From the NCBI RefSeq assembly GCF_030683065.1, contig NZ_JAUXMX010000026.1:1-64000 (forward strand): a stretch of DNA of 64,000 bases, in the 5' to 3' direction. Both the position numbers and the translations under genes were made by a program. This stretch comes from Pseudomonas sp. (GTDB taxonomy: Bacteria; Pseudomonadota; Gammaproteobacteria; Pseudomonadales; Pseudomonadaceae). Below are positions 26,101 through 39,073 of this stretch, in pieces. Below the pieces are notes generated by a model. The model worked only from the letters and a program-made list of their open reading frames with translations, was not told the origin of the DNA and did no database searches. Position 1 is the first letter of the stretch. Each line of letters opens with the position of its first letter.

Positions 26101-26853
26101 TCACAGCGCGATCCCCTTATGCCAGACCCGTTCAGTCGTCACCGAATGGTAAGGCGCTCGTTCCAGCTCATAGGCCATGCTCATGGCATCAAGCATGCTC
26201 CACAACACATCCAGTTTGAACTGCAGGATCTCCAGCATGCGTTGCTGGCCCTCATAGGTCGTGTAGTGCTGCAAGGTGATGCGCAGGCCGTGCTCGACAT
26301 CGCGGCGCGCCTCTTTCAGGCGTTTGCGAAAGTAGTCATAACCGCTGGCATCAATCCAGGGGTAATGCTGCGGCCAGGCATCCAGGCGCGACTGATGGAT
26401 GGTAGGTGCGAACAGTTCGGTCAACGAACTGCTGGCTGCCTCCTGCCAGCAGGCACGGCGGGCGAAGTTGACGTAGGCATCGACCGCGAAGCGCACCCCT
26501 GGCAACACCAACTCCTGGGACAGCACCTGCTCTCGATCCAGCCCTACAGCTTCGGCCAGGCGCAACCAGGCTTCGATTCCGCCCTCCTCGCCGGGTGCGC
26601 CATCGTGGTCAATAATGCGCTGCACCCACTCACGGCGCGTGTCGCGATCCGGACAGTTGGCCATGATCGCCGCATCCTTCAACGGGATATTCAGCTGGTA
26701 ATAGAAACGGTTGGCGACCCAGCCCTGAATCTGCGCGCGACTGGATTGACCGGCATACATCGCGCGGTGGAAAGGGTGATGAATGTGGTAATAAGCGCCC
26801 TTGGCGCGCAACGCCTGCTCGAATTCGGCGGGGCTCATGGCGGTCTGGCTCAT
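26101..26853 (-). CDS. pqqC: pyrroloquinoline-quinone synthase PqqC
   Basis: A 250-residue all-helical oxidase of the haem-oxygenase-like fold. It carries the family blocks [56 protein letters not shown] and [13 protein letters not shown] with the active-site His, Tyr and Arg residues. It performs ring closure and the final eight-electron oxidation of AHQQ to PQQ without a cofactor. ATG 26853 gives the standard length. Confidence 0.97.
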   Translation of the reverse strand: MSQTAMSPAEFEQALRAKGAYYHIHHPFHRAMYAGQSSRAQIQGWVANRFYYQLNIPLKDAAIMANCPDRDTRREWVQRIIDHDGAPGEEGGIEAWLRLAEAVGLDREQVLSQELVLPGVRFAVDAYVNFARRACWQEAASSSLTELFAPTIHQSRLDAWPQHYPWIDASGYDYFRKRLKEARRDVEHGLRITLQHYTTYEGQQRMLEILQFKLDVLWSMLDAMSMAYELERAPYHSVTTERVWHKGIAL

Positions 26854-26879
26854 CGCAGCTCTCCGGTGCTCTTGTGGTC

Positions 26880-26905
26880 TGCCTTCGGTGCGCACGGCGC
26901 ACCCT
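26880..26905. repeat. GTAGGGTGCGC-family half repeat between pqqB and pqqC
   Basis: GTGCGCACGGCGCACCCTA at 26889-26907 region, an unpaired half of the same palindromic unit, just before the pqqB stop. Confidence 0.6.
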
Positions 26906-27818
26906 AAAGATTGATGCTCATACCGTCCCAGGCGACGTCTATGCCGTGGGCGCACAACTCAGCGCGCTCAGGCGAGTCGACATTGAGGATCGGATTGGTG
27001 TTGTTGATATGAATAAGGATCTTCTGCTTTGCCGACAGGCCGTCAAGCACCTCGATCATGCCACCGGAACCGCTTTGCGGCAGATGACCCATTTCGCTGC
27101 CGAGCTTGTCGCCCACCCCGCAGTGACGCATTTCGTCATCGCGCCATAGGGTGCCGTCGACCAGCAGGCAATCGGCACGACGCATCCAGGCCAGCAAGGC
27201 ATCGTCAACCTGCCCCAGCCCCGGGGCATAGAACAACGTGCCGCCCGTGCGCCGGTCCTCGACGAACAAGCCGATATTGTCGCCTGGGTGCGGGTTGCCG
27301 CGGTGCGGCGAATAAGGCGGAGCACTGCTGCGCAGGGCAATGGCGGTGATCGACAGGTTCGGGCAGGCCGGGATCGTGAACGGCACCCCGCCCAGCTCGA
27401 TCAGTTGATGCTGCAGACCACCATTCCAGTGGTCGAGCATGGTGAACAGGGGAAATCCGCTGGTAAGGTCCTGATGCACCATCTCGGTACACCAGACCTT
27501 GTGCGGACAGCCTTCGCGCAGGGTCAGCAGACCGGTGCAATGATCGATCTGGCTGTCCAGCAGGATAATCGCGCCAATCGCCGTATCACGCGGCTTGCGT
27601 GCCGGCTGCAGGAGCGGAAAGGCTTCGATTTGCGCGCGGATATCCGGCGAGGCGTTGCACAGTATCCAGTTGACCCCATCGTCGGACAGGGCAATGGACG
27701 ACTGGGTACGCGGCTGCGCATTCAGGCTGCCGTCACGCACGCCACGGCAGTTGTGGCAATTACAATTCCACTGAGGAAAACCACCGCCAGCGGCGGAACC
27801 GAGAATCTGGATATGCAT
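26904..27818 (-). CDS. pqqB: PQQ biosynthesis protein PqqB
   Basis: A 304-residue metallo-beta-lactamase-fold protein opening [24 protein letters not shown], with a zinc-binding Cys motif, and [14 protein letters not shown] and [10 protein letters not shown] as the metal-ligand segments. It hydroxylates the Tyr-derived ring of the Glu-Tyr intermediate. The ATG at 27818 restores the family start. It follows pqqA after 46 bp that contain a hairpin. Confidence 0.97.
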   Translation of the reverse strand: MHIQILGSAAGGGFPQWNCNCHNCRGVRDGSLNAQPRTQSSIALSDDGVNWILCNASPDIRAQIEAFPLLQPARKPRDTAIGAIILLDSQIDHCTGLLTLREGCPHKVWCTEMVHQDLTSGFPLFTMLDHWNGGLQHQLIELGGVPFTIPACPNLSITAIALRSSAPPYSPHRGNPHPGDNIGLFVEDRRTGGTLFYAPGLGQVDDALLAWMRRADCLLVDGTLWRDDEMRHCGVGDKLGSEMGHLPQSGSGGMIEVLDGLSAKQKILIHINNTNPILNVDSPERAELCAHGIDVAWDGMSINL

Positions 27819-27837
27819 GATGAGTTCCGGGTGAGAT

Positions 27838-27856
27838 GCCCCGACAGGGCCGGGGC
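27838..27856 (-). terminator. intercistronic hairpin between pqqA and pqqB
   Basis: GCCCCG and CGGGGC pair around a 7-nt loop, 8 nt after the pqqA stop and with no T-run. In PQQ clusters pqqA is needed in excess; a partial terminator or a 3'-end stabiliser here would give that. Confidence 0.5.
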
Positions 27857-27864
27857 AAGGCGGA

Positions 27865-27936
27865 TCAACGATTGGCGAAGTACATGGTGACTTCGAAACC
27901 AATGCGCATATCGGTGAAGGCGGGTTTAGTCCACAT
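27865..27936 (-). CDS. pqqA: PqqA precursor peptide
   Basis: A 23-residue peptide starting [20 protein letters not shown]. The Glu and Tyr of the EVTMY motif are the two residues joined and trimmed to make PQQ. The start ATG is at 27934-27936 with AGAGGA 7 bp upstream. The gene is too short for standard ORF calling. It heads pqqABCDEH. Confidence 0.96.
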   Translation of the reverse strand: MWTKPAFTDMRIGFEVTMYFANR

Positions 27937-28130
27937 GGCGCGGTCCTCTTCTTATCAAAACCGGTGAATTCCGGCAGTGCTAGTTATGCACCCAGAACGC
28001 CCGCGACAGAATGGTACTTTGGGAGGAGATCGAGCTGGTATTGGTAGGTCTGCAGGGCAACCCATGCCTGACAGGGCATCGAGGCGTGGCATGCCGCGCT
28101 AAACGGCTACTTTCGGCGGCACAAAGAAAA

Positions 28131-28155
28131 AGGGCCTGCATCGCTGCAGGCCCTT
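28131..28155 (-). terminator. terminator of the tRNA-Ser/tRNA-Arg run
   Basis: On the minus strand AAGGGCCTGCA and TGCAGGCCCTT pair around GCGA and continue in TTTTC, just after the last tRNA-Arg. Confidence 0.88.
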
Positions 28156-28163
28156 CTATTTGT

Positions 28164-28240
28164 TGGTGCACTCAGGAGGATTCGAACCTCCGACCGCTCG
28201 GTTCGTAGCCGAGTACTCTATCCAGCTGAGCTATGAGTGC
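28164..28240 (-). tRNA. tRNA-Arg (anticodon ACG)
   Basis: A 77-nt tRNA with encoded CCA; acceptor GCACTCA/TGAGTGC, anticodon stem CTCGG/CCGAG around CTACGAA, anticodon ACG (wobble A expected to become inosine). Identical in sequence to the copy at 28312. Confidence 0.97.
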
Positions 28241-28280
28241 AAGTGGCGCTTTTTAACCAGATCACCGCTGGCTTTAAACA

Positions 28281-28300
28281 CGACCTGCATTGCTGCAGGT
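28281..28300. other. hairpin between the two tRNA-Arg genes
   Basis: GACCTGCA and TGCAGGTC around TTGC, an 8-bp perfect stem without T-run. It resembles the core of the downstream terminator (CCTGCA/TGCAGG) and probably arose with the tRNA duplication; it may help processing. Confidence 0.5.
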
Positions 28301-28311
28301 CATCTTCAATA

Positions 28312-28388
28312 TGGTGCACTCAGGAGGATTCGAACCTCCGACCGCTCGGTTCGTAGCCGAGTACTCTATCCAGCTGAGCTATGAGTGC
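28312..28388 (-). tRNA. tRNA-Arg (anticodon ACG), second copy
   Basis: Identical to the copy at 28164-28240, including the encoded CCA, with a 71-bp spacer. Confidence 0.97.
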
Positions 28389-28497
28389 ACTGTCCGGGGC
28401 GCATTATAGGGTGAAAAATTTATCAATCAAGCCTGAATCAGATTAATTTCAACAACTTACTGATCAAAGCAGGACCACACCCTACAACACTGAATAA

Positions 28498-28588
28498 TGG
28501 CGGAGAAGGGGGGATTCGAACCCCCGACACCCTTATGAGATGTACTCCCTTAGCAGGGGAGCGCCTTCGGCCACTCGGCCACCTCTCC
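28498..28588 (-). tRNA. tRNA-Ser (anticodon GCT)
   Basis: A 91-nt class II tRNA with encoded CCA and long variable arm; acceptor GGAGAGG/CTTCTCC, anticodon stem CTCCC/GGGAG around CTGCTAA, anticodon GCT. It lies between rsmA and the tRNA-Arg pair, a conserved Pseudomonas order. Confidence 0.97.
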
Positions 28589-28650
28589 GCAACACGGGGC
28601 GTATAATACTCATAAACGCCCCGCTTGCAAAGCCAAAAATCAGATAAAAA

Positions 28651-28836
28651 TTAATGGCTTGGTTCTTCGTCCTTCTCCTTCTGAATGCGCTGGTAAATTT
28701 CCTCACGATGCACGGCTACTTCCTTCGGCGCGTTAACGCCAATGCGCACCTGATTACCCTTCACGCCCAACACGGTGACAGTGACCTCGTCACCCACCAT
28801 CAGGGTCTCACCGACCCGGCGAGTTAGAATCAGCAT
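28651..28836 (-). CDS. csrA: carbon storage regulator CsrA/RsmA
   Basis: A 61-residue RNA-binding dimer: [51 protein letters not shown]. Arg44 in the VHRE context is the key RNA contact. It binds GGA motifs in 5' leaders and controls the switch between motile and biofilm or secretory states; small RNAs RsmY/Z titrate it. It is downstream of lysC, and AAGGAATG-type sequence (AGGAG region at 28840-28848 complement) precedes the start. Confidence 0.97.
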   Translation of the reverse strand: MLILTRRVGETLMVGDEVTVTVLGVKGNQVRIGVNAPKEVAVHREEIYQRIQKEKDEEPSH

Positions 28837-28981
28837 TCCTTTCTCCTCACGGATTTAAGTCCAATACAGCAGTCTGCAAAAAAGCAAATGGTGGCGGCCC
28901 CCTACAGCTCAAACGAGGCCTTCACCCAAGTATTGACTAGTGTGGACAGAAAGAAAGTCCATCCACGCCAACCAAAAAGAC

Positions 28982-29010
28982 AAAAGGCGCGCAAATAGTG
29001 CGCGCCTTTT
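28982..29010 (-). terminator. rho-independent terminator after lysC
   Basis: AAAAGGCGCGC and GCGCGCCTTTT flank a short loop; on the minus strand it is followed by TTTTG. It separates lysC from csrA, which must then have its own promoter in the 150 bp between. Confidence 0.88.
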
Positions 29011-29021
29011 GGGCAATGCCG

Positions 29022-30260
29022 TCAATCACCCTGTCGGGCGGGGGCATCCAATTCGAACGCAGTGTGCAAAGCACGCACTGCCAACTCCAGGTATTTCTCC
29101 TCGATGACCACGGACACCTTGATTTCCGAGGTAGAGATCATCTGGATATTGATGTTTTCCTTGGCCAACGCCTCGAACATCCGGCTGGCAACCCCCGCAT
29201 GGGAGCGCATACCGACGCCGACGATAGAAACCTTGGCAATCTTGATGTCGCCAACCACTTCACGCGCACCCAGCTCACGCGCGGTATTTTCCAATACCTG
29301 CTGCGCGGCCTGGTAGTCGTTGCGGTGCACGGTAAAGGTGAAATCGGTGGTGTTATCGTGCGCCACGTTCTGCACGATCATGTCGACTTCGATATTGGCG
29401 GCACTGACCGGGCCGAGAATCTTGAACGCCACGCCCGGGATGTCCGGTACGCCACGGATAGTCAGCTTGGCTTCGTCGCGATTGAAAGCGATGCCGGAAA
29501 TAATCGGCTGTTCCATGGATTCCTCTTCATCAAGGGTAATGAGGGTACCCGGACCCTCTTTAAAGCTGTGCAATACGCGCAGCGGGACGTTGTATTTGCC
29601 GGCGAATTCCACCGAGCGAATTTGCAGCACCTTGGAACCCAGGCTGGCCATTTCCAGCATTTCTTCAAAGGTGATCTTTTCCAGACGCTGAGCCTGAGGC
29701 ACCACACGCGGATCAGTGGTGTAGACACCATCGACATCCGTATAGATCTGGCACTCGTCAGCCTTCAGTGCGGCCGCCAGGGCCACACCGGTGGTATCGG
29801 AGCCACCACGCCCGAGCGTGGTGATATTGCCGTGCTCATCCACCCCTTGGAAGCCTGCAACCACGACCACGCGCCCAGCCTTGAGGTCGGCACGCAGTTT
29901 CTGGTCATCAATCTGCAGGATACGCGCCTTATTGTGCGCGCTATCGGTGAGAATACGCACCTGATTACCGGTGTAAGACACCGCCGGCACACCACGGCGA
30001 ATCAGCGCCATGGTCAAGAGGGCAATGGTCACCTGCTCACCGGTGGACAACATTACGTCGAGTTCACGCGGCACCGGCTGATCATCGCTCGCCTGTTTGG
30101 CCAGTTCGATCAATCGGTTGGTTTCACCGCTCATGGCGGAAACCACGACCACAATGTCATCGCCGTTTTCGCGGAATTTCTTCACCTTCTCGGCAACCTG
30201 CTGAATACGCTCAACAGTGCCGACGGAGGTGCCGCCAAATTTCTGTACGATCAAAGCCAT
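29022..30260 (-). CDS. lysC: aspartokinase
   Basis: A 412-residue monofunctional aspartokinase. The kinase domain opens MALIVQKFGGTSVGTVERI (substrate-binding KFGGTS) and contains GFQGVDEHGNITTLGRGGSDTTG; the C-terminal third holds two ACT domains (LTIRGVPDIPGVAFKILGPVS, and VSIVGVGMRSHAGVASRMFEAL) for feedback inhibition by Lys and Thr. It phosphorylates Asp as the first step to Lys, Met, Thr and diaminopimelate. It lies 104 bp after alaS, as in other pseudomonads. Confidence 0.98.
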   Translation of the reverse strand: MALIVQKFGGTSVGTVERIQQVAEKVKKFRENGDDIVVVVSAMSGETNRLIELAKQASDDQPVPRELDVMLSTGEQVTIALLTMALIRRGVPAVSYTGNQVRILTDSAHNKARILQIDDQKLRADLKAGRVVVVAGFQGVDEHGNITTLGRGGSDTTGVALAAALKADECQIYTDVDGVYTTDPRVVPQAQRLEKITFEEMLEMASLGSKVLQIRSVEFAGKYNVPLRVLHSFKEGPGTLITLDEEESMEQPIISGIAFNRDEAKLTIRGVPDIPGVAFKILGPVSAANIEVDMIVQNVAHDNTTDFTFTVHRNDYQAAQQVLENTARELGAREVVGDIKIAKVSIVGVGMRSHAGVASRMFEALAKENINIQMISTSEIKVSVVIEEKYLELAVRALHTAFELDAPARQGD

Positions 30261-30364
30261 TTCAAAGCCGCCTCAGCCCGTGAAGGGCGCCCATTAAACA
30301 GTCAACTCAATACACTACCGGGCGTAGTGCCGAGCCTGGTGCTCGCACTCGCCCAGATCGATGC

Positions 30365-32989
30365 TTACAGACCTTGCTCGGTAAAGGTCACGGCCAGCGC
30401 CAACGCGCCATCCAGCGCGCCAGCATCAATACCGCCACCCTGCGCCATGTCCGGACGACCGCCGCCCTTGCCACCGACTGCTGCTGCAGCCTGCTTCATC
30501 AGATCGCCGGCCTTGAGCTTGCCAGTCAGGTCCTGGGTCACGCCGGCCACCAGCACGACCTTGTCGTCCTGCACGCCGCCAAGCAGGATCACTGCGCTGC
30601 CAAGCTTGTTCTTCAACTGATCGACCATGGCCAGCAAGGCCTTGCCATCCCGGCCATCAACCCGCGCACTGAGCACCTTGATGCCCTTGACCTCGACAGC
30701 AGAGCCGGCCAGATCGTTCCCGGCGGCGCTGGCGGCCTTGGCCTTGAACTGCTCCAGCTCTTTCTCCAGCTGACGATTGCGCTCCAGCATGGCAGTCAAC
30801 TTGTCCAGCAGGTTGTCGCGGCTGCCCTTGACCAGTGCCGCGGCCTCTTTCAACTGTTCTTCAGCGGCATTCAGATAAGCAAAAGCAGCTGCACCGGTGA
30901 CCGCCTCAATACGTCGCACGCCCGCCGCCACACCGCCTTCGCTGGTGATCTTGAACAGGCCGATGTCACCGGTACGGGATACGTGAGTGCCGCCACAGAG
31001 CTCGACGGAGAAATCGCCGCCCATGCTCAATACGCGCACCTGATCGCCGTATTTCTCGCCGAACAGCGCCATGGCGCCTTTCTGTTTGGCGGTTTCGATA
31101 TCGGTTTCGACGGTCTCCACAGCGCTATTGCTGCGCACCTGGGTGTTGACGATATCTTCCAGGGCCTTCAACTGTTCCGGCGTGATCGCCTCGAAGTGGC
31201 TGAAGTCGAAACGCAGACGCTGGCTATCGACCAGCGAGCCTTTCTGCTGCACATGCTCGCCAACCACCTGACGCAAGGCGGCGTGCAACAGGTGGGTCGC
31301 CGAATGGTTGAGTGCAGTGGCCTGACGCACATTGGCGTCAACTTCGGCCTTGATCGAAGCACCTACGCTCAGGCCGCCCTTGCTGACGATGCCGTGGTGC
31401 AGAAAAGCGCCACCGGCCTTGGTGGTGTCACGCACATCGAAGCGTACGCCGGCACCCTCAAGGAAACCGCAGTCGCCCGCCTGACCACCGGATTCAGCAT
31501 AAAACGGCGTCTGGTCGAGGACCACCACGCCCTCCTCGCCTTCACTCAGGCTGTCGACCGCCTTATCACCCTGGAACAGCGCGATGATCGCACCGCTGCC
31601 GCTGGTGCCGCTGTAGCCGAGGAAACGCGTGTCGCTATCGACCTTGACCAGGGCGTTGTAATCCATGCCGAACGAACTGGCCGAACGGGCGCGCTCGCGC
31701 TGGGCCTGCATCTCGCGCTCGAAACCTTCTTCATCCAGGGTCAGCTCGCGCTCACGGGCGATGTCGCCGGTCAGGTCCATCGGGAAGCCGAAGGTATCGT
31801 ACAGTTTGAAGATCACATCGCCCGGAATCACCGTGCCTTTGAGCTCAGCCAGATCCTGTTCGAGAATCTTCAGGCCCTGCTCCAGGGTCTTGGCGAACTG
31901 CTCTTCTTCGGTTTTCAGCACGCGCTCGATATGCGCCTGCTGCTGTGTCAGTTCCGGGAAAGCTTCACCCATTTCGGCCACCAGCGCGGCAACAATCTGG
32001 TAGAAGAAACTGCCCTTGGCGCCCAGCTTGTTACCGTGACGGCAGGCGCGACGGATGATGCGGCGCAGCACATAGCCACGGCCTTCGTTGGACGGGGTTA
32101 CGCCGTCGGCAACCAGGAAGCCGCACGAGCGGATATGGTCGGCCACCACTTTCAGCGAAGCCTGGCCTTCGTTGGCGCAGCCGATGGCCTTGGCCGCGGC
32201 GTTGAGCAGGCTCTGGAACAGGTCGATCTCGTAGTTCGAGTTGACGTGCTGCAGCACCGCACTGATGCGCTCCAAGCCCATACCGGTGTCCACGCTCGGC
32301 GCCGGCAGCGGGTGCAGCACGCCATCCGCGGTGCGGTTGAACTGCATGAACACGTTGTTCCAGATCTCGATGTAGCGGTCGCCATCCTCTTCCGGGCTGC
32401 CGGGTGGGCCGCCCCAGATGTGCTCGCCATGGTCGAAGAAAATCTCGGTGCAGGGGCCGCACGGGCCGGTATCGCCCATGGTCCAGAAGTTGTCGGAGGC
32501 GTATGGCGCACCTTTATTGTCGCCAATACGGATCATCCGCTCGGCCGGCACGCCGACTTCCTTGGTCCAGATGTCATAGGCCTCATCGTCGGTCGCGTAG
32601 ACGGTGACCCAGAGTTTGTCCTTCGGCAGCTTCAGCCAGTTTTCGCCGGTGAGAAACTCCCAGGCGAAGTGGATGGCATCACGCTTGAAATAATCACCGA
32701 AGCTGAAGTTTCCCAGCATCTCGAAGAAAGTATGGTGCCGTGCGGTGTAGCCGACGTTTTCCAAGTCGTTGTGCTTGCCACCGGCACGCACGCACTTCTG
32801 GCTGGTCGCGGCGCGGGTGTAGGCGCGCTTTTCCAGGCCCAGGAAGCAGTCTTTGAACTGGTTCATCCCGGCGTTGGTGAACAGCAGCGTCGGGTCATTG
32901 CCCGGAATCAGGGAGCTGGAAGCGACACGGGTGTGCCCCTTCTCTTCGAAGAAGCTGAGGAAGGCTTCACGGATTTCTGCGCTTTTCAT
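30365..32989 (-). CDS. alaS: alanyl-tRNA synthetase
   Basis: An 874-residue enzyme of standard length. Domains in order: class IIc catalytic core (residues 1-240: [42 protein letters not shown]), tRNA recognition helices, the editing domain with the zinc motif HSATHLLH near 563 and the partner CGGTH near 665, and the C-Ala oligomerisation domain. It charges tRNA-Ala and clears Ser/Gly errors. The ATG at 32989 gives the conserved [11 protein letters not shown] start. Confidence 0.98.
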   Translation of the reverse strand: MKSAEIREAFLSFFEEKGHTRVASSSLIPGNDPTLLFTNAGMNQFKDCFLGLEKRAYTRAATSQKCVRAGGKHNDLENVGYTARHHTFFEMLGNFSFGDYFKRDAIHFAWEFLTGENWLKLPKDKLWVTVYATDDEAYDIWTKEVGVPAERMIRIGDNKGAPYASDNFWTMGDTGPCGPCTEIFFDHGEHIWGGPPGSPEEDGDRYIEIWNNVFMQFNRTADGVLHPLPAPSVDTGMGLERISAVLQHVNSNYEIDLFQSLLNAAAKAIGCANEGQASLKVVADHIRSCGFLVADGVTPSNEGRGYVLRRIIRRACRHGNKLGAKGSFFYQIVAALVAEMGEAFPELTQQQAHIERVLKTEEEQFAKTLEQGLKILEQDLAELKGTVIPGDVIFKLYDTFGFPMDLTGDIARERELTLDEEGFEREMQAQRERARSASSFGMDYNALVKVDSDTRFLGYSGTSGSGAIIALFQGDKAVDSLSEGEEGVVVLDQTPFYAESGGQAGDCGFLEGAGVRFDVRDTTKAGGAFLHHGIVSKGGLSVGASIKAEVDANVRQATALNHSATHLLHAALRQVVGEHVQQKGSLVDSQRLRFDFSHFEAITPEQLKALEDIVNTQVRSNSAVETVETDIETAKQKGAMALFGEKYGDQVRVLSMGGDFSVELCGGTHVSRTGDIGLFKITSEGGVAAGVRRIEAVTGAAAFAYLNAAEEQLKEAAALVKGSRDNLLDKLTAMLERNRQLEKELEQFKAKAASAAGNDLAGSAVEVKGIKVLSARVDGRDGKALLAMVDQLKNKLGSAVILLGGVQDDKVVLVAGVTQDLTGKLKAGDLMKQAAAAVGGKGGGRPDMAQGGGIDAGALDGALALAVTFTEQGL

Positions 32990-33172
32990 AGGATCATCCA
33001 CGGAAACAGGCGGCCACTGCAAAGCCGGCAAAGGGCCGCATTATATCGGGCCTGGGCTATGGGGCTAGTACCTTTATTAATAGATGAGGGCAATGCCGAC
33101 AAGCAAATTGCTGCACGGACGTTGTAGCGCGTCTTATTCAAGCAGCCAGGCTGATCACCAGCCGCACAACAT

Positions 33173-33230
33173 GTAGGAGCCAGCTTGCTGGCGATCATGC
33201 CAGTGCTATCGCCAGCAAGCTGGCTCCTAC
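33173..33230. repeat. REP-type palindrome, GTAGGAGCCAGCTTGCTGGC family
   Basis: Two perfect 23-bp inverted copies separated by 12 bp, so the pair folds into a long hairpin (REPIN-like). A further single copy is at 44301-44323. These repeats are a common type in Pseudomonas, mobilised by RAYT transposases; none is encoded in this window. It lies between convergent or adjacent genes alaS and ltaE and may also act as a terminator. Confidence 0.88.
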
Positions 33231-33267
33231 GGGGGTCGCCTGACAGGATCCGTAATCCCGCCCCAGC

Positions 33268-34269
33268 CTAGCGCCGGAAGGCGGCAAAGGTCTCGAGTAT
33301 CCGCCCGATATCCTCGGCGCGAACATCCAGGTGCGTAACCATGCGCAGGCGCGGCGCAGCCGTCAGCTTGACCCCGCGGTCGGCGCAGAAAGCCTTGAGT
33401 GCGCCGGCCTGTTCGCCAACCTGGGCATAGACCATATTGGTCTGCACCGGCTCGACCGAGTAACCCAAGCTGCGCAGCCCGGCAGCCAGCCGATCGGCAT
33501 TGGAGTGATCTTCGGCCAGGCGCGCCACCTGATGCTCCAGGGCATAGAGTCCAGCGGCAGCCACGATGCCGGCCTGGCGCATGCCGCCGCCAACCATCTT
33601 GCGCCAGCGCCGCGCCCTGCCAATCAACTCGTCGCTGCCGCACAACACCGAGCCAATTGGCGCGCCAAGGCCCTTGGACAGGCAGACCGAAACCGAATCG
33701 AAATATTGGGTGATCTCCTGCGCCGGCACGCCCAGCTTGACCGCCGCGTTGTACAGCCGCGCGCCATCCAGATGCAGGGCCAGGCCACGTCTGCGGGTCA
33801 ACTCGCGGGCAGCCGCCAAATAACTCAACGACAGGACCTTACCCTGCATGGTGTTTTCCAGCGCCAGCAGGCGAGTGCGGGCGAAGTGGAAGTCGTCCTG
33901 TTTGATGGTCGCCTCGACCTTGGCCAGGTCCAGCGAGCCATCGGCTTCGCCCTCGATCGGCTGCGGCTGGATCGAGCCCAGCACCGCGGCGCCGCCGCCC
34001 TCGTATTTATAGGTGTGCGCCTGCTGGCCGACGATGTATTCGTCGCCTCGCTCACAATGGGCCATCAGGCCGAGCAGGTTGCTCATGGTGCCGGTCGGCA
34101 CGAACAGCGCGCGGGCAAAGCCCAATTCAGCGGCCAGATAGCGCTCCAGGCGATTGACCGTAGGGTCCTCGCCGTAGACGTCATCGCCCAGCTCGGCCGC
34201 CAGCATGGCCTCGCGCATACCCGGAGTCGGCTGAGTGACGGTGTCGCTACGCAGGTCGATGATGGCCAT
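33268..34269 (-). CDS. ltaE: low-specificity L-threonine aldolase
   Basis: A 333-residue PLP enzyme of fold type I opening MAIIDLRSDTVTQPTPGMREAMLAAELGDDVYGEDPTVNRLE. The PLP Lys is in SVCLSKGLGAPIGSVL (about residue 197); HLDGARLYNAA holds the PLP-contacting Asp and Arg. It splits L-threonine and L-allo-threonine to glycine and acetaldehyde. It stands alone on the minus strand between the alaS REP and a tandem repeat block, so its regulation is not evident. Confidence 0.93.
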   Translation of the reverse strand: MAIIDLRSDTVTQPTPGMREAMLAAELGDDVYGEDPTVNRLERYLAAELGFARALFVPTGTMSNLLGLMAHCERGDEYIVGQQAHTYKYEGGGAAVLGSIQPQPIEGEADGSLDLAKVEATIKQDDFHFARTRLLALENTMQGKVLSLSYLAAARELTRRRGLALHLDGARLYNAAVKLGVPAQEITQYFDSVSVCLSKGLGAPIGSVLCGSDELIGRARRWRKMVGGGMRQAGIVAAAGLYALEHQVARLAEDHSNADRLAAGLRSLGYSVEPVQTNMVYAQVGEQAGALKAFCADRGVKLTAAPRLRMVTHLDVRAEDIGRILETFAAFRR

Positions 34270-34344
34270 GAACGGTTCCCTTTAACGTGACGAAAAACCC
34301 GATGCTAAGGCGCCCCTGGCATGGGAACAAGGTACAGATGGGTC

Positions 34345-34730
34345 AATATATCCCCCGTAGGGTGCGGCGATACCCATGGCGGCCGGGCCCAACCTGGGTT
34401 TTGCGTGCGCCCGGCCGGGCTGGACATGCGGGAGCGGCTACCCCCGTAGGGTGCGCCGCGCGCACCGAATACATGGATCATCCCGAAGCCGATCATGCAC
34501 CGCATTACCTTGGTGCGCGCGGCGCACCCTACGACCGCTGAGCGCGGCGATGCCCATCGCGGCGTGGTACAACCTGGGTTTTGCGTCCGAATGGCCGGTC
34601 TGGGCATGCGGGAGCGGCTACCCCCGTAGGGTGCGCCGTGCGCACCGAATACATGGATCATCCCGAAGCCAATCATGCACCGCATTACCTTGGTGCGCAC
34701 GGCGCACCCTACGACGGTTGAGCGCAGCGA
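34345..34730. repeat. tandem duplication of a 180-bp unit with GTAGGGTGCGC palindromes
   Basis: Two copies with a period of 180 bp (compare 34391 with 34571 and 34441 with 34621). Each contains a pair of facing GTAGGGTGCGCC arms about 45 bp apart (34445-34466 with 34512-34533; 34625-34646 with 34692-34713) around the spacer ATACATGGATCATCCCGAAG. The first copy has C at the arm position where the second has T, and in each copy both arms carry the matching change, so both palindromes stay perfect. No gene is supported in this 490-bp space between ltaE and astE. Confidence 0.88.
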
Positions 34731-34758
34731 GGCTTGTGGGTTCCCCTCTGAGGGGCGA

Positions 34759-35775
34759 TCAGGCCAGTTGCACGTCTACGGCGGGAACGATGAGGATGGC
34801 CGCGCGCAGACCGTTTTTCACCTTGGGGTTGGGGAAGATGATCCGCGTCTCCGGCTCCTCAACTACCCAGCGAGTGCCCGCAAGGTCCTCGGCCAGCAGG
34901 TAGCCAACCGGCAGCTTGCTGAAGTTCTCGATATCCGCCGGCAAGTGCAGCTTGAAGGTGTCGCTGTGCTTGATGACTTCCCGCGCCACGGCAAACATCT
35001 GTAGCCCTTCCAGCTCGCGCCCTTGCGGCTCAGGTTCTGGCTCACTGCCTTCGATGATGTGTTGCAGGCGCTGTTCGAGTAGATCCAGGTTGACCTGCTG
35101 GTTCTGCCCAAAGGCACGCGCCTTGCCCAACTCCAGGGTGAACGACTCGGCGCCCAGCTGGGTGTAGGTGTATGCGCTGAAGGTGATCGAGCTCTTGTTG
35201 TGCAGCAGCACCGCCTCGATTCCTGCGGCGTTCAACCGGGCCAGCTCACGCACGCTGCGCGGTCGTCCCTCCTGCCAGGGGTAGAGTGCAAACTGCTCGA
35301 TTTGCGAGGCGCGGATCGCGGTATGCAGGTCGTAATGCAGGCGCTCGCGCTCGGGGTTGCTGAAAAATCTCGCGGCCAGGTGCTCAAGGTCACAAGCACG
35401 CATGGCTTCGACCCCGGCATGTTGCTCGTGCTGACCATTGAACAGGCGATTGATGTCCTGGTCGATGTAACGCTCACCGCGACGGATCGCCGGTGGATTA
35501 CCGAACAGGAAGAGGATGCGCGCCCGCGGCTTCAGCTCGCCACGAGCAATGCCGCGCAGCAGGCGGTCGAGTAATTCGATAGGGGCTGTTTCGTTACCGT
35601 GGATGCCCGCCGAAAGCAGCAGGTCCAGGCCATTGTCGCTGGCCACTGGCGGCGTCACCTCCAGCGCGCCCTCGGCAAGCCAGCGTAAACGCGCGCCCTC
35701 AGGCGTGAGCTGGATCTTCGCTGACGGCTCAAAACCGGCCAGGGTCAGTTCAAGCAGTTTGCCGAGGGCAAGCAT
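34759..35775 (-). CDS. astE: succinylglutamate desuccinylase
   Basis: A 338-residue zinc carboxypeptidase-like enzyme. Zinc ligands are in [16 protein letters not shown] (His, Glu, about residues 55-62) and DLHTAIRAS (His); the catalytic Glu is in [13 protein letters not shown]. It releases succinate and glutamate from N-succinylglutamate, the last step of the arginine succinyltransferase (AST/aru) pathway. The ATG at 35775 was chosen from the family start [14 protein letters not shown]. It is 10 bp after the PA0900-like gene. Confidence 0.96.
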   Translation of the reverse strand: MLALGKLLELTLAGFEPSAKIQLTPEGARLRWLAEGALEVTPPVASDNGLDLLLSAGIHGNETAPIELLDRLLRGIARGELKPRARILFLFGNPPAIRRGERYIDQDINRLFNGQHEQHAGVEAMRACDLEHLAARFFSNPERERLHYDLHTAIRASQIEQFALYPWQEGRPRSVRELARLNAAGIEAVLLHNKSSITFSAYTYTQLGAESFTLELGKARAFGQNQQVNLDLLEQRLQHIIEGSEPEPEPQGRELEGLQMFAVAREVIKHSDTFKLHLPADIENFSKLPVGYLLAEDLAGTRWVVEEPETRIIFPNPKVKNGLRAAILIVPAVDVQLA

Positions 35776-35785
35776 AGGAGTTACC

Positions 35786-36070
35786 TCACTCGTGATTGCA
35801 ATCAGGGCCGTGCACGTGCTCGTCGTCGCCGGGCTCTGCCGCTTCCATCTCCAATTCCAGACTGACCAGGTTGGTGGCCAGCGGGCGCAGCAGCAGGTTG
35901 GCGTATTCGCTGTCCCCCTCCTCCACGTCAACGCCGATCATCAGTTGACCGTTACCTACCTGCTGAAACCAGACTTCCTTGCCCTGCCACATCACCGCAA
36001 AACGGGTGCAGGTTGTTTCCAGCTGGGTACCATCTTCGTCTTCGAGGATCAGTTGCAGGGCGTCGCTCAT
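35786..36070 (-). CDS. PA0900-like small acidic protein of the aru operon
   Basis: A 94-residue, strongly acidic protein: [64 protein letters not shown], ending in [13 protein letters not shown]. The His/Cys-rich tail could bind metal, possibly zinc for the neighbouring AstE; this is inference. It has no known function but is kept between astB and astE in pseudomonads. It has no membrane segment or signal peptide. Confidence 0.8.
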   Translation of the reverse strand: MSDALQLILEDEDGTQLETTCTRFAVMWQGKEVWFQQVGNGQLMIGVDVEEGDSEYANLLLRPLATNLVSLELEMEAAEPGDDEHVHGPDCNHE

Positions 36071-36090
36071 AAAATCTCCACAGATTTGGA

Positions 36091-36170
36091 CGTAGGGTGG
36101 ATCACGCTTTATCGATCCACCATGGCGAGAAAATGGTGGATGTAAAAAGCGACATCCACCCTATGACCTT
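36091..36170. repeat. GTAGGGTGGAT palindromic repeat between astB and the PA0900-like gene
   Basis: CGTAGGGTGGATCACGCTTT at the left and the facing AAAAAGCGACATCCACCCTA at the right flank inner GATCCACC/GGTGGAT arms. It is related to, but distinct from, the GTAGGGTGCGC family. It lies inside the aru operon and could form a messenger stem-loop. Confidence 0.7.
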
Positions 36171-36175
36171 GCCAC

Positions 36176-38991
<2,816 letters not shown>

Positions 38992-39073
38992 TTATCACTC
39001 TCAGCAATTTAATCACCCGGCGTTGCCCCGGGTGGACTATTCGATTGAGCGGCACGAATCAGGCGTGAAGCAG

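Noticed and set aside
28998..30620. A 540-codon open frame antisense to lysC
   Set aside because: It is a shadow of lysC with His/Arg-rich low-complexity content and no ribosome-binding site.
30374..33127. A 917-codon open frame antisense to alaS
   Set aside because: It is the mirror of a GC-rich, codon-biased gene; alaS itself has every family motif, and the antisense product has no recognisable domain.
34345..34730. Open frames through the tandem repeats as genes
   Set aside because: They only translate the palindromes on both strands (VGCAART-type peptides repeated) and have no start signals.
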